In this document: positions 33,103 through 41,644 of the stretch, one piece after another
How the letters are laid out: each line of letters starts with the position of its first letter
Position numbering within the stretch: the first letter of the stretch is position 1
Assembly: GCA_035318745.1 (NCBI GenBank)
Contig: DATHEA010000021.1
Location: 62,001 to 126,000, forward strand
From: VRUE01 sp035318745
GTDB taxonomy: Bacteria; Actinomycetota; Thermoleophilia; Solirubrobacterales; 70-9
Direction: 5' to 3'
DNA: 64,000 nucleotides
Translations under genes and position numbers: made by a program
Notes under the pieces: model-generated
Databases searched by the model: none
The model's input: only the letters and a program-made list of their open reading frames with translations
Told to the model about the DNA's origin: nothing

Positions 33103-35208
33103 TCATGTGGTTACCCGCACATTCCTAAACCCCGCGCGCGCCGGCAGACTGCGCCGGTCAACGCGCCCCGCGAGTTCTTCGGAGCGGGGAGCCCAGAGGT
33201 TGCCGTGAAGCCGCATGCCCAGGTGAGGGATGGGGGTGGGATCCCAACCGACTCGTTCGTGCACCACCCTGTGGTCTACCAGCCACACGATGCGGTCGTG
33301 CCCCCACTCAATCGCGTAGTGATGGAAGTCTGCCGTAGCGTCGAAGCCGAGAGCGACGCGCCAAGGTGAGCCGCGGTAGCCGTACCCGAGCGCTGCGCCC
33401 TCGTCCCCCGGGTTAAAGTAGACGTTGGCCAGCATCTGATCTGGCTCGGTTCCTGCGAACTCAATGTCGATCTCCTGCCGAGGTGCACCGCGGTGAAGGA
33501 AGAATCCAGTGACAAGTCCGGACCCTCGAGCGGCCCGAATCTCGGCTTCAAAGCGCCCGTATGTGAAGGTTCTCGCCGACGTGAAGGCGCCTGACCGATA
33601 AGGCCGCGATCCGGTCTGAGCTGCGTCGATAATCAACTCCGCCCCCTGATCGCTGTACCGAATGTGCTCCCGATCGAACGATGCCAAGTTGCCGGGAAAG
33701 GTCTCGACGAGACTGGGCAGGGACTCCGTCGCGGTTGTCATGGGCGATTCGATGATCGGTCGCCCGATCTTCCGCGGTCGACGACTCAGATTTTCTGCTG
33801 GGCGCCAGCCGCACGTTGGCGGCAGGACCCACGGAGACTCGTCCATCGGGCTGGAGTTCCGGCGTGCTCGGACAGCGGATTTCTCACGCGGTATGTGTCG
33901 AGCGCTGCGAAAGACACCGAGTGCACGCGGCGAACCCGCTGGGAAGGCATCCGCGGGCGGGACGACACCTAGGACTCCGCAGAGCAGATCCCACGACCAT
34001 TCATCGCCTGGAGCAAGGACGGCCGAGCGTCGCGACGAGAGCCGTTCGGGCGCCAGGCCGACGGGGATTCGCGAGCCGCCTTCTAGAAGTATCACCGGAT
34101 CCTCGCGTGCGGCTGCCGCTATCGCGGAGGGAACCAGCGGCGGATCAACCAGGGCATCGAAGGACGCTAGCTCTCGTTGCAGCGTCCGCTTGTCCATCGG
34201 TTCCTCATCGCCATCGAACGCGCGTACGCGCAGACCGAGCATCGATAGTGCCTTCGCGAGGCCGTCGCGCTCCGCGCTCGCCGTCCATGCGAGCACCGGA
34301 CCGGCCCTGGACAGATCAGGGGGCGCCGCAGCCTGCTCCGAATCGACGATTCCGGCACGGGCCAAGAAGGGCAAGACAGAATAGGAGTTATCCGACCCGC
34401 CGTCATGCCTCTGTGCGATTGCAGGCGACGTGAGAGCGAGAGCCCCAAGGTCGGAGAATCGGTAGTTGATCCATAGGTCAACCGGCCCGATAACTGGCAT
34501 CGCGCGGAGAAGGGTCTCGGCCCCTTGACGTGAAAGGACATATCCCGAGAGGAACAAGAGCCCCCGCGCCGGCCGAAAGAGGAGATCGCAAACCTCTTCC
34601 CGGACCGCCATTCCGCCAGCATCAGAGTACGAGAGGTACAACAGCTTCGGGCCACCGACGGCTGAACATCGATCGAGTGCCACCTTCCAAGCGCGATCAA
34701 TGACCGCAGCAGCGCCGGGAGTAAACCAAACGTCATCCTCAAGCACGAGGACGTAGTCGTCGACCCCAGACGCGATCGTCTTCCAGGCTTCAACATGTGA
34801 GCGCGCGACAGCAAGCTCCTGTCGCGTCATCCGCACCGGCTCGTCCTCCGCGAAACATTCAGCCAACCGCCTATCAGGTCGAACGTACAGCTGATCGGCG
34901 ATTCGATACATCGCGTCGACATCGGCCGTCGCCGCAACGGCTCGACCATCGCGAGCGTCGATCGCAACGAGCCGTCTCGTCAACGAAGTGAGCGGCAAGC
35001 CCTCCGCCGTTTTGAAGCGACGAAGCTCTCTGGACACCCGCCGCCACCGTTCGGGTTGCCTGTCGAGATTCACGACCAGAATCGCGCCGATCTGTCCGGC
35101 GCCGCCCCCAAACGCGTGAACCCGCCCACCGGGGACATACGCCACAAGGGACCGCCACGCCCGGAACGAAACGGTCCGCAGCGGACCTGCCACACCTCTG
35201 AGGTTCAT
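33103..35208 (-). CDS. Three-part fusion: GT25-type glycosyltransferase, sulfotransferase-like region, GH16 hydrolase
   Basis: A 701-residue protein with three recognisable parts. Residues of about 40-265 resemble glycosyltransferase family 25: GAILVVNLDRQPERWRRVSR, a DxD-like EDD at 157-159 in VLVLEDDVWF, and RSHVEAWK. About 310-450 resembles a sulfotransferase (SFDALVDPPLVP, WSWDLLCGVLGV), but the PAPS-binding loop is not conserved, so this part may be inactive. From about 500 to the end is a GH16 beta-jellyroll with the catalytic EIDIE at 579-583 and HHYAIEWGHDRIVWLVD, typical of laminarinase/ExsH-like enzymes. There is no signal peptide. It is the last gene of the glycan module in this island. 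Such a synthase-hydrolase fusion is unusual; an in-frame gene merger is possible. Confidence 0.75.
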   Translation of the reverse strand: MNLRGVAGPLRTVSFRAWRSLVAYVPGGRVHAFGGGAGQIGAILVVNLDRQPERWRRVSRELRRFKTAEGLPLTSLTRRLVAIDARDGRAVAATADVDAMYRIADQLYVRPDRRLAECFAEDEPVRMTRQELAVARSHVEAWKTIASGVDDYVLVLEDDVWFTPGAAAVIDRAWKVALDRCSAVGGPKLLYLSYSDAGGMAVREEVCDLLFRPARGLLFLSGYVLSRQGAETLLRAMPVIGPVDLWINYRFSDLGALALTSPAIAQRHDGGSDNSYSVLPFLARAGIVDSEQAAAPPDLSRAGPVLAWTASAERDGLAKALSMLGLRVRAFDGDEEPMDKRTLQRELASFDALVDPPLVPSAIAAAAREDPVILLEGGSRIPVGLAPERLSSRRSAVLAPGDEWSWDLLCGVLGVVPPADAFPAGSPRALGVFRSARHIPREKSAVRARRNSSPMDESPWVLPPTCGWRPAENLSRRPRKIGRPIIESPMTTATESLPSLVETFPGNLASFDREHIRYSDQGAELIIDAAQTGSRPYRSGAFTSARTFTYGRFEAEIRAARGSGLVTGFFLHRGAPRQEIDIEFAGTEPDQMLANVYFNPGDEGAALGYGYRGSPWRVALGFDATADFHHYAIEWGHDRIVWLVDHRVVHERVGWDPTPIPHLGMRLHGNLWAPRSEELAGRVDRRSLPARAGFRNVRVTT

Positions 35209-35226
35209 GAGTCCGCGGCCTCCGAG

Positions 35227-36054
35227 TCAGCGACGATCCATGATGCGCCAGTTACGGTCGTCGCTTCGATACTCCAACTCCCAACACGGCTCCGCGGTCG
35301 TCTCCCAGTTGAGGAGAAGTTCGTAGTCGAGGATCCGGGACTCGCGCGCGTGTGCCGCCAGGGCAGCACTGAGGTTGCCAGGCCCCGTCGTCGACTGGAT
35401 CTCCGGTTCCAGCTTGCTCCCAAGCAAACGGTCGGTCGCGCGCGAGAGCGCTCGCCGCACCACAGGATGGCCGGGCGGGGCAGCAATGGGGTTGTTATTG
35501 ACATAGAAGATGCGGCGGCTGGTCGACAAGTCGGGTCGTCGGATCTCCGACGCCGGGACCATGCCCTGCGCGACCAGGTCATAACAGAGCGGCTGAACCT
35601 TCAGGCTTCCATCCCGAAAGACGTCTCGCCAGCCAGTCCCGACCAGCACGTCATCAGCGTCGACGTACAGACCCCCGTCTGCGAGCACAAAGCAGAGCCG
35701 GAGATAATCGCTCCGCATCGCCGGATGCCGACAACGGGCGAACGCGGCGATCTCCCGGAGTCCGTAACGCTCTGCGATGTACTCGGCCGCCGAGGCGTCG
35801 TCGAGCATTCGGAACGAAAGCCCTTGATCGCGCAACTCCTCCCAGCTGTCCAAGCATCTACGAACGTCGGATGGCACGTCGTCTGGGTCATGCCAGAACC
35901 GCACTAGTGTTCTGGGAATCGCTTCGTCGCCGGCTGGGCGTTGGGCGTTCGGCACGACCCCCGTATCGCACCCCAACTGCCGCAGGGTCAACTGTCGAAT
36001 GAACTCCGATCGCCGACGCTCGTCCTCCTCGAAGCCAGGCGGATAGTCATCCAT
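35227..36054 (-). CDS. DXD-motif glycosyltransferase (OCH1/capsular type)
   Basis: A 275-residue protein of the Gly_transf_sug type. IPRTLVRFWHDPDDVPSDVR is the typical entry motif, SDYLRLCFVLADGGLYVDAD holds the nucleotide-sugar/metal-binding DxD, and YVNNNPIAAPPGHPVV follows as in polysaccharide and toxin-like transferases. It is probably cytoplasmic and transfers a sugar to a surface glycan. It lies 18 nt before the GT25/GH16 fusion and 67 nt after the carbamoyltransferase on the same strand, so the three probably act on the same glycan. Confidence 0.85.
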   Translation of the reverse strand: MDDYPPGFEEDERRRSEFIRQLTLRQLGCDTGVVPNAQRPAGDEAIPRTLVRFWHDPDDVPSDVRRCLDSWEELRDQGLSFRMLDDASAAEYIAERYGLREIAAFARCRHPAMRSDYLRLCFVLADGGLYVDADDVLVGTGWRDVFRDGSLKVQPLCYDLVAQGMVPASEIRRPDLSTSRRIFYVNNNPIAAPPGHPVVRRALSRATDRLLGSKLEPEIQSTTGPGNLSAALAAHARESRILDYELLLNWETTAEPCWELEYRSDDRNWRIMDRR

Positions 36055-36121
36055 CGGCTAGCACCCCTGGCTCAAGGGAGGCCCTAGTAATCTTCCACGC
36101 GGCAATTAAAAGCCCGCGGTG

Positions 36122-37822
36122 TCATTGCCTCGAATCCCTCTGATAGCCCTGATACAGCGCGGAGCTTCGGAGGAGATATGCACGCCCTTCCACAACGAAC
36201 CCGTCCAGACCGTGCTCGACGGCGTACGCGTCGAGGTCGGTGAGATTGTTGATGAAACCCTTCCCGCTAAAATTGAGAGACGTGTTGCAAAGGACGCCGT
36301 AGCCCGTGAGCGCTTTAAACGCAACGAGCAACTCGTAGAGGCGGGCGTTGCTATTACGACTGACAGTCTGTAGCCGGGCAGTGCCGTTTACGTGCGTGAC
36401 TGCGGCGAGCGCGTCGGTGCTTGCTCGGTGCGTGTAGAGCATGTACGGGCTCTGATGGTCGCAGTCGAACCACTGCTCCGCATCAGCCTCGAGACAGACC
36501 GGTGCAATAGGCCGGAACTGCTCGCGCTGCTTGATCTCGTTAAGCCGTTCCCTCATCCTTTCGTCGAACGGCGCAGCGATGATCGACCTATTTCCAAGAG
36601 CGCGGGGTCCGATCTCGTAGCGACCGTTGACCCAGCCGAGAACGAGGCCCTCTCTCAGCATTTCCGCCACGCCTTCGCAGCTAGCGTCCCACACGTCGTA
36701 GCGATCAATGGCCACGGGCGAATCGGTCTGGAACGGCAGCCCGCTATACACGTCCCACTCGACCTTAGCCTCGCCAGTGAAGTGGAACTGGGCATCGATC
36801 GCCGTCCCGATTGCTGAACCAGAATCGTTAGCCACGGGTGGCACGAAAACGTCGGGAAAGAAGCCAGTCTCTCGCCACTTCGTGTTCCAATCGCAGTTGA
36901 GACCGCAGCCACCGGCGATCACCAACGGCAGGCCTTTACGCAGGTTGGCCGCAGCGTAGCTACGGAAGGCGTCAAAGATTCGATCGCTGAAGATTCCAGC
37001 GAAGTTGCGGAACTCGACATCATCGGTTCCGACGTTGTAGTAACTAGATGACCGGAGTTTGTCGTAGAGGTCCATTCGAACGTGTTCCGAGGACAAGAGG
37101 AACCTCATGAGGCGCTCCTCTTCCGCCGTAGGTGTCGACCTTCGCGAGAACGACGCCAAGGCCATTAGCTTCCCAGCGTCGGACCACCGAGAAAATGGAG
37201 TCTCCTTTGGGAACGTCGGATCCGCTAGACCGTAGATAGACATATACCGGTTCCCCGGCTCATGCATCACGTCACCAATCAACGTGATCCCTACATCAGG
37301 ATCGATCTCGTAGAAGGCCCCGATAGCACCCTCCCACACCAATGCATAGCACGGGGATCCCTGTGGAAACGGAGACAGCCCGAACGCGCAGAGCAGATGC
37401 GATCGCTCGTGCGATGAAGAAAAGTACGGGATCGACTTCCCGAACAGCCGACCACGGTCGACGACAGTGTCTTCGGGAGCGATTCCGCGGTACTCAGCGT
37501 GGAATGGCGTCCCGGTCGGTCGAGCTTCACGAGGCCACCATCCGCCAGTGCAAATGGCGTCCGGCAGATCGTCCAGCCGGCCAAAAGCATCGAGCAGGTC
37601 TCGGGTGGTGATCGGCGTGTAGCGCCAGTTCGAGTTCTTCTCGGACTCGACTGACGACACGAGGAAACCGTCGCGTAGGTGGGCTACTGCGCCGTCGTGC
37701 CCTGGATTGTACGACAGAATGTCCACTACGCTTCGTCCTGCTCGATCAGTGTTCGCAAAGATCGTAATTCCGTCCGCCACCTGAATGTTCGTGTCGGGTC
37801 CGCACCCGGTCGGACTGCCCAT
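36122..37822 (-). CDS. NodU/TobZ-type carbamoyltransferase
   Basis: A 566-residue O-carbamoyltransferase. The N-terminal Kae1-like ASKHA domain shows LSYNPGHDGAVAHLRDG and SSSHERSHLLCAF, where the two His would bind metal. The C-terminal domain shows ADGY-like VNGRYEIGPRALGNRSI and GVLCNTSLNF, both diagnostic. It would transfer carbamoyl from carbamoyl phosphate to a sugar hydroxyl. The ATG at 37822 leaves about 33 residues before the first strand, so the true start could be further in. Base composition is visibly lower in GC than the core genes, which fits lateral transfer. Confidence 0.88.
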   Translation of the reverse strand: MGSPTGCGPDTNIQVADGITIFANTDRAGRSVVDILSYNPGHDGAVAHLRDGFLVSSVESEKNSNWRYTPITTRDLLDAFGRLDDLPDAICTGGWWPREARPTGTPFHAEYRGIAPEDTVVDRGRLFGKSIPYFSSSHERSHLLCAFGLSPFPQGSPCYALVWEGAIGAFYEIDPDVGITLIGDVMHEPGNRYMSIYGLADPTFPKETPFSRWSDAGKLMALASFSRRSTPTAEEERLMRFLLSSEHVRMDLYDKLRSSSYYNVGTDDVEFRNFAGIFSDRIFDAFRSYAAANLRKGLPLVIAGGCGLNCDWNTKWRETGFFPDVFVPPVANDSGSAIGTAIDAQFHFTGEAKVEWDVYSGLPFQTDSPVAIDRYDVWDASCEGVAEMLREGLVLGWVNGRYEIGPRALGNRSIIAAPFDERMRERLNEIKQREQFRPIAPVCLEADAEQWFDCDHQSPYMLYTHRASTDALAAVTHVNGTARLQTVSRNSNARLYELLVAFKALTGYGVLCNTSLNFSGKGFINNLTDLDAYAVEHGLDGFVVEGRAYLLRSSALYQGYQRDSRQ

Positions 37823-38106
37823 TTCCTACACTCAACTCAGAGCAGGCGTCTGTCAGCTCCATTCGGGCAACATACCCGGCACGACCGTCGACTTTGGCGG
37901 AGACAGCCGACAGGCGTGAACCTCCGTCATCTGCTGTCGGGTCCGCTAGGCGTTCGCCGCTTCCAGCTCCGGCGCCCGTTCGACTCACAAATTCGACCGG
38001 CGTTTCGACGGGCGCTGGAGAAACGCCTCGACGCTGTCGGCCGATCAGGTTGTAGCCGGCGAGAGCGATGGGAGCGGTCAGCTTGGCCTGACATTCACCG
38101 CTTGTT

Positions 38107-39402
38107 TTAAGCCACCCGTCGAAAGTCCAGGAATCGCTTGATCCAGTCGGTGCGCGGATCGGAAACCAACTCCTTACTGATCCATCGCGCGAAGTCTCCG
38201 GTCGCGACCTTGGCGTCATAGGCTTCTCCGGCGGTTGCCTTTTCGCCTTCGTGGACGATCCGATTTCGCACTTTGTAGCACTCTCCATACCAGCGGCCCG
38301 GGGGTGTCTCTTCATCGCTGAGGTCAACCGTTCCGACGAGGAATTTCGGGAGCAGGTCGGTCAGCTGATTCCTGAACGGCGCATTCAGAATTCCCTCCAG
38401 TTTGGCTGGGTCGCGCTCCAAGCAGATCCATAGAACCCTGAAGAGAGTGTTCACGAGTACCTCCGTAGCGGTGCAGGCCGCGATCACTGATTGGTCGTGT
38501 CGGCCCGATCCGAGATGATGCTCTGCCGCCTGGTAGAGCTCGACAAATTGGAAGAACGGCGCCTGGCCACGACGAGCTTGATGGACCGCCTCGATCGCGT
38601 AGGTGATTTCCTCGGCGGTCCGTTGCTCGGGGAGATCGTCTCGGATCGTCGCGTGTACGTCCAGCGTCCCGCTCGGACCGGTCCAACCTGCAGGCGTCGG
38701 GAGGATCGTCAGTTTCCAGGGCACGTCTCGAGGAAGGTCGATCCGCGAGAGCGCAGAGGTGTGCCACTCGTCCCTCATCCCGGCGAGGATGACCAGGTAC
38801 TGGTTCAGGAACGACAACGCCTCATCGAGCCGTCGAGACAGCCATTCGATGACGGCGTGTTTGAAACGCGCCTCATCGCTCTCACCTAATCCCAACGGGG
38901 TCTGCTCGGCCGATTCATAGGTCGTGATCTCGATTACGCTCCGCAGTTCGTCCTTTCCCTTGGAGGTAACGCCGGGCGAGCGCTCAGGTCGTTCAACCCG
39001 GTCCCAGCTGGGAAAGGCCTGTTCGGCAGCGTGTAGGGGAACCCATCCATCGATCCGGGTCTGCTTTATATGGACCCTGAGCCGGGGCTTCAGATCGTCC
39101 TCTGGAACCGCCCTGTCGAAGCCCGCCATATGACCGATCGCGTGCGGATTCCAGCCAGCCCAACCGCCACCGCGATCACTGACGAGGAAGACCAGATTGT
39201 CGATGCGGAGACAGTGCGGCAGTTCAAGTAGAAAGGTCAGAGCCGCGATGGGCTCTGCTTCAGGACCAGGATCGATCCATTCGGGATCAACCGGAGGTGG
39301 GTTTAGTTCTTCGATGGCGGAAGAAGGATCGGGAGCAGGTGGAACCAACCGAGATCGTGCCGACCAGGCCAGATGCGAGCTGGATCGGCTTCGACCGCGC
39401 AT
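38107..39402 (-). CDS. HEPN-like protein of unknown function
   Basis: A 431-residue protein. The ATG at 39402 is preferred because upstream codons are shadow of the PIN gene. The middle is mixed alpha/beta (SALSRIDLPRDVPWKLTILP). The C-terminal 130 residues are helical (FVELYQAAEHHLGSG, TATEVLVNTLFRVLW) and contain RNRIVH, the R-x4-H pattern of HEPN RNases, at about residues 379-384. HEPN proteins of this layout (ApeA/Apea-like) often act in abortive infection or RNA cleavage, but the match is by motif only. It sits next to a VapBC pair at the island edge. Confidence 0.55.
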   Translation of the reverse strand: MRGRSRSSSHLAWSARSRLVPPAPDPSSAIEELNPPPVDPEWIDPGPEAEPIAALTFLLELPHCLRIDNLVFLVSDRGGGWAGWNPHAIGHMAGFDRAVPEDDLKPRLRVHIKQTRIDGWVPLHAAEQAFPSWDRVERPERSPGVTSKGKDELRSVIEITTYESAEQTPLGLGESDEARFKHAVIEWLSRRLDEALSFLNQYLVILAGMRDEWHTSALSRIDLPRDVPWKLTILPTPAGWTGPSGTLDVHATIRDDLPEQRTAEEITYAIEAVHQARRGQAPFFQFVELYQAAEHHLGSGRHDQSVIAACTATEVLVNTLFRVLWICLERDPAKLEGILNAPFRNQLTDLLPKFLVGTVDLSDEETPPGRWYGECYKVRNRIVHEGEKATAGEAYDAKVATGDFARWISKELVSDPRTDWIKRFLDFRRVA

Positions 39403-39418
39403 CCCGTCGATGCGGGGG

Positions 39419-39856
39419 TCAAGGACCGACTCCCGCATCGCCGTCCGCGGGCAGGAGCCGGAAGGGGCGGTCGGCCGAGCCGCGGAGGGTGCGGAAATGA
39501 CGCTCGTCGAGGGTGAGCAGGTCGAGCACCTCGTAACGCCGCGAGAGGACGACGATCGAGGCGTCGGCGAGACCAACCTCGAGGTCGGCGTAAGTCTCGA
39601 TCACCTCCTCGGCGATGGCGACGTCGGCGGCCTCGAACGGCTCGAGGCGGTAGGCGCCGCGGCCAACCTCGGCGAGGAGCGCGAGCTCGGCCTGCAGTCC
39701 GGCCCTGGTCGCAAGGAGATAGTCGAGCTCTGCGAGGACGAACGGAGAGAGGAGCAGCGGTTCCGTCGTCTCCCGCAGGACGGCGGCCGCCCGACGATGG
39801 TCTCGCTGGCTCGAATCGATCGCGGCTAGGAGACCGCTCGTGTCGAGCAGGATCAC
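39419..39856 (-). CDS. vapC: PIN-domain toxin (VapC-like)
   Basis: A 145-residue PIN ribonuclease. The acidic active-site residues fit: Asp in MILLDTSGLLAA, Glu in LSPFVLAELDYLL, and Asp in VGLADASIVVLSRRY plus LLTLDERHF. VapC toxins cleave tRNA or rRNA. Its ATG overlaps the antitoxin stop by 4 nt, the normal toxin-antitoxin arrangement. Confidence 0.88.
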   Translation of the reverse strand: MILLDTSGLLAAIDSSQRDHRRAAAVLRETTEPLLLSPFVLAELDYLLATRAGLQAELALLAEVGRGAYRLEPFEAADVAIAEEVIETYADLEVGLADASIVVLSRRYEVLDLLTLDERHFRTLRGSADRPFRLLPADGDAGVGP

Positions 39857-40074
39857 CGCTCGCCGAAGCCGGCGAGATGCTCTTCGGCCCGCTCAGCGAG
39901 TTCAGGCTCGCCGCTCTCGAACAAAGGCAGCCTGGGCTTCGCCCCGCCAACCCGACCGCTGACCAGCTCGATCCCCTCGCGGATCAGGTCGGCCTCCGAA
40001 CGGCCGGAGTCCGCGGCCACCCGCTCGAGGCGGCCCTTCAACTGGTCGGGCAAATAGACGGTCGTCTTACGCAT
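39853..40074 (-). CDS. vapB: Ribbon-helix-helix antitoxin (VapB-like)
   Basis: A 73-residue protein beginning MRKTTVYLPDQLKGRLERVA, a ribbon-helix-helix DNA-binding motif, followed by SEADLIREGIELV and a C-terminal acidic toxin-binding tail. The ATG at 40074 is used; ATGs at 40083 and 40137 are in frame. It should repress its own promoter and neutralise the PIN toxin. Confidence 0.85.
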   Translation of the reverse strand: MRKTTVYLPDQLKGRLERVAADSGRSEADLIREGIELVSGRVGGAKPRLPLFESGEPELAERAEEHLAGFGER

Positions 40075-40137
40075 GCCACCCATTGTGCCATATGTCGTAC
40101 TGCCGATCGGATCAGGGGCGAAGACGCCGAAAATCAA

Positions 40138-40271
40138 TTGGCAGTCACTGCCAAAACCTGCCGAAATAGTGCGTGATCATGCGTGATCCCCGCGTGATCT
40201 GACCTCGGTCGAAAGCGTCGAATCCGCCGCTTTTTGGCTCTATAGAGGTAAAAATGGGCGAAAAACAGGGA
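40138..40271. promoter_or_regulatory. Right edge of island 1: palindrome, triple GCGTGATC repeat
   Basis: TTGGCAG-TCA-CTGCCAA at 40138-40154 mirrors the palindrome at the left edge. Three direct GCGTGATC repeats begin at 40171, 40181 and 40192, spaced 10 and 11 bp, like integrase arm sites or the vapB operator. TTTGGCTCTA at 40233-40242 is the inverse of TAGAGCCAAA at the left edge. Confidence 0.5.
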
Positions 40272-40311
40272 GGCTTTGCAGGCCGCTGCGTAGCCACTCC
40301 GCCAAGGCGCC
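40272..40311. repeat. Attachment repeat (right end of island 1): partial tRNA-Cys
   Basis: Exact 40-bp copy of the tRNA-Cys 5' half (minus-strand sense). It lacks the 3' half, so it is not a functional tRNA. It marks the far junction of the island, beyond which the original chromosome resumes. Confidence 0.9.
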
Positions 40312-40345
40312 CGACGAGGGAGCTAAGCCTAGCGGCGAGAGCACA

Positions 40346-41539
40346 CTATGGGGCGGCCATATCCGGGGTGCCTAAGCGGGGCTCGGCCCTGGCGTCGTCG
40401 ATAGCGACCGCAACGAGGACGGCGCTTGCCACGGTGACCGCGACGACGAGACCGAAGGGTGCAGTGGCCAGAGCGAGGACCAGCAACGCCACGCAAGCCA
40501 AGATCCGGGGCCTTGGCAGGCGGCCGGTCGCCCCGCGCATGAACGCTGACTGGGCGAGTAGGAAGATCGCCGGGCCGCCGAAGACGAGGAGGCTGATGTC
40601 GAAGCTGGTCGATCCCCCGGGGTCGGCGATCGCAAGCTCGTCGCCGACGGCGATCGCGACGATTCCGATCACCATCAGGATCAGCGTGTAGTTGCCGAGG
40701 CCGACGATGCGCGAGGGCTTATCCGCCTCCTGCACCGCCCGCACGCCGATTTCCTCCGCCCGGTGGAAGTAGCACCACCAGAGAGCCACCGAGCCGGTGA
40801 AGGCGACGGCAAGGACGAAGAGCCTGTCGGCCGCGACCTCCTGATCGGCAAAGGCGTTGCCTAGGGTGAGGACGGTCTCGCCGAGGGCGATCAGGAAGAA
40901 CAGGCGGAAGCGCTCCAGGAGGTGCTCGGCATAGATCTGGCTGTCGGAGCTGAAGGGGCTTTTCCGGCCGGGCAGCGGGTGTCCGGCGATCACGCCGCCA
41001 TAGGCGATCAGCGTCGCCGCCGCCCAGAGGACCAGCCGGGTGCTGCTGCCCGTCGCGATCCCGGCGATCCAGAGTGGCGCGGTGCCGATCTCCCAGACGA
41101 GAGCATTGGCAAAGTGCATGTAGAGGCGATGGCCTCGAAAGGCTACGACCGCGAACGCCGTGCGGCCGATCTGGATCGAGAGGTAGCCGATCACGAACAT
41201 CCCGGCGCGGTCGCCAAAGGCCTCCGAGACAGACGTCGACATGACCAGGCTGGCGAACATCAGGCAGAGCAGCAGCAGACGGACGGGCTGCCGATCAGCG
41301 TCGAGCCAGTTCGACGTCCACACCGTCATGAACCACGCGTACATCACTGCGAGGGTGAGTACCAGCGTCTCGGCCATGCCACTGGCGTCGACGTGGTCGA
41401 GCAGGTGATGTGCCAGCTGGCTGACAGTGAAGACGTAGACCAGATCGAAGAACAGCTCCAGGGGCGTGACGGCACGCGCCACTTCGCGCGGGCGCACGAG
41501 CGACAGCGAGCGAGTTTGGTCGGCCGCGGCCACCGTCAT
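40346..41539 (-). CDS. LtrA-family membrane protein
   Basis: A 397-residue polytopic protein of the low-temperature-requirement A family. The diagnostic N-terminal motif VTPLELFFDLVYVFTVSQLA is present, followed by the central HYLLERFRLFFLIALGETVL-type signature (here AEHLLERFRLFFLIALGE), with about ten or more hydrophobic helices. The molecular role of the family is not known. The ATG at 41539 has GGAG upstream; the longer open frame is not supported. It starts 35 nt beyond the island repeat and so belongs to the original flank. Confidence 0.88.
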   Translation of the reverse strand: MTVAAADQTRSLSLVRPREVARAVTPLELFFDLVYVFTVSQLAHHLLDHVDASGMAETLVLTLAVMYAWFMTVWTSNWLDADRQPVRLLLLCLMFASLVMSTSVSEAFGDRAGMFVIGYLSIQIGRTAFAVVAFRGHRLYMHFANALVWEIGTAPLWIAGIATGSSTRLVLWAAATLIAYGGVIAGHPLPGRKSPFSSDSQIYAEHLLERFRLFFLIALGETVLTLGNAFADQEVAADRLFVLAVAFTGSVALWWCYFHRAEEIGVRAVQEADKPSRIVGLGNYTLILMVIGIVAIAVGDELAIADPGGSTSFDISLLVFGGPAIFLLAQSAFMRGATGRLPRPRILACVALLVLALATAPFGLVVAVTVASAVLVAVAIDDARAEPRLGTPDMAAP

Positions 41540-41644
41540 CGGCTCCACGCAGCATGCAGCGGCTCGCGGACGGCAAACGGCTGCTTTTGGATCGAGAGGC
41601 GTGTCTGCCAGGCTGTCGTTCCGGGGAAGGAACGAACAAAGCCG

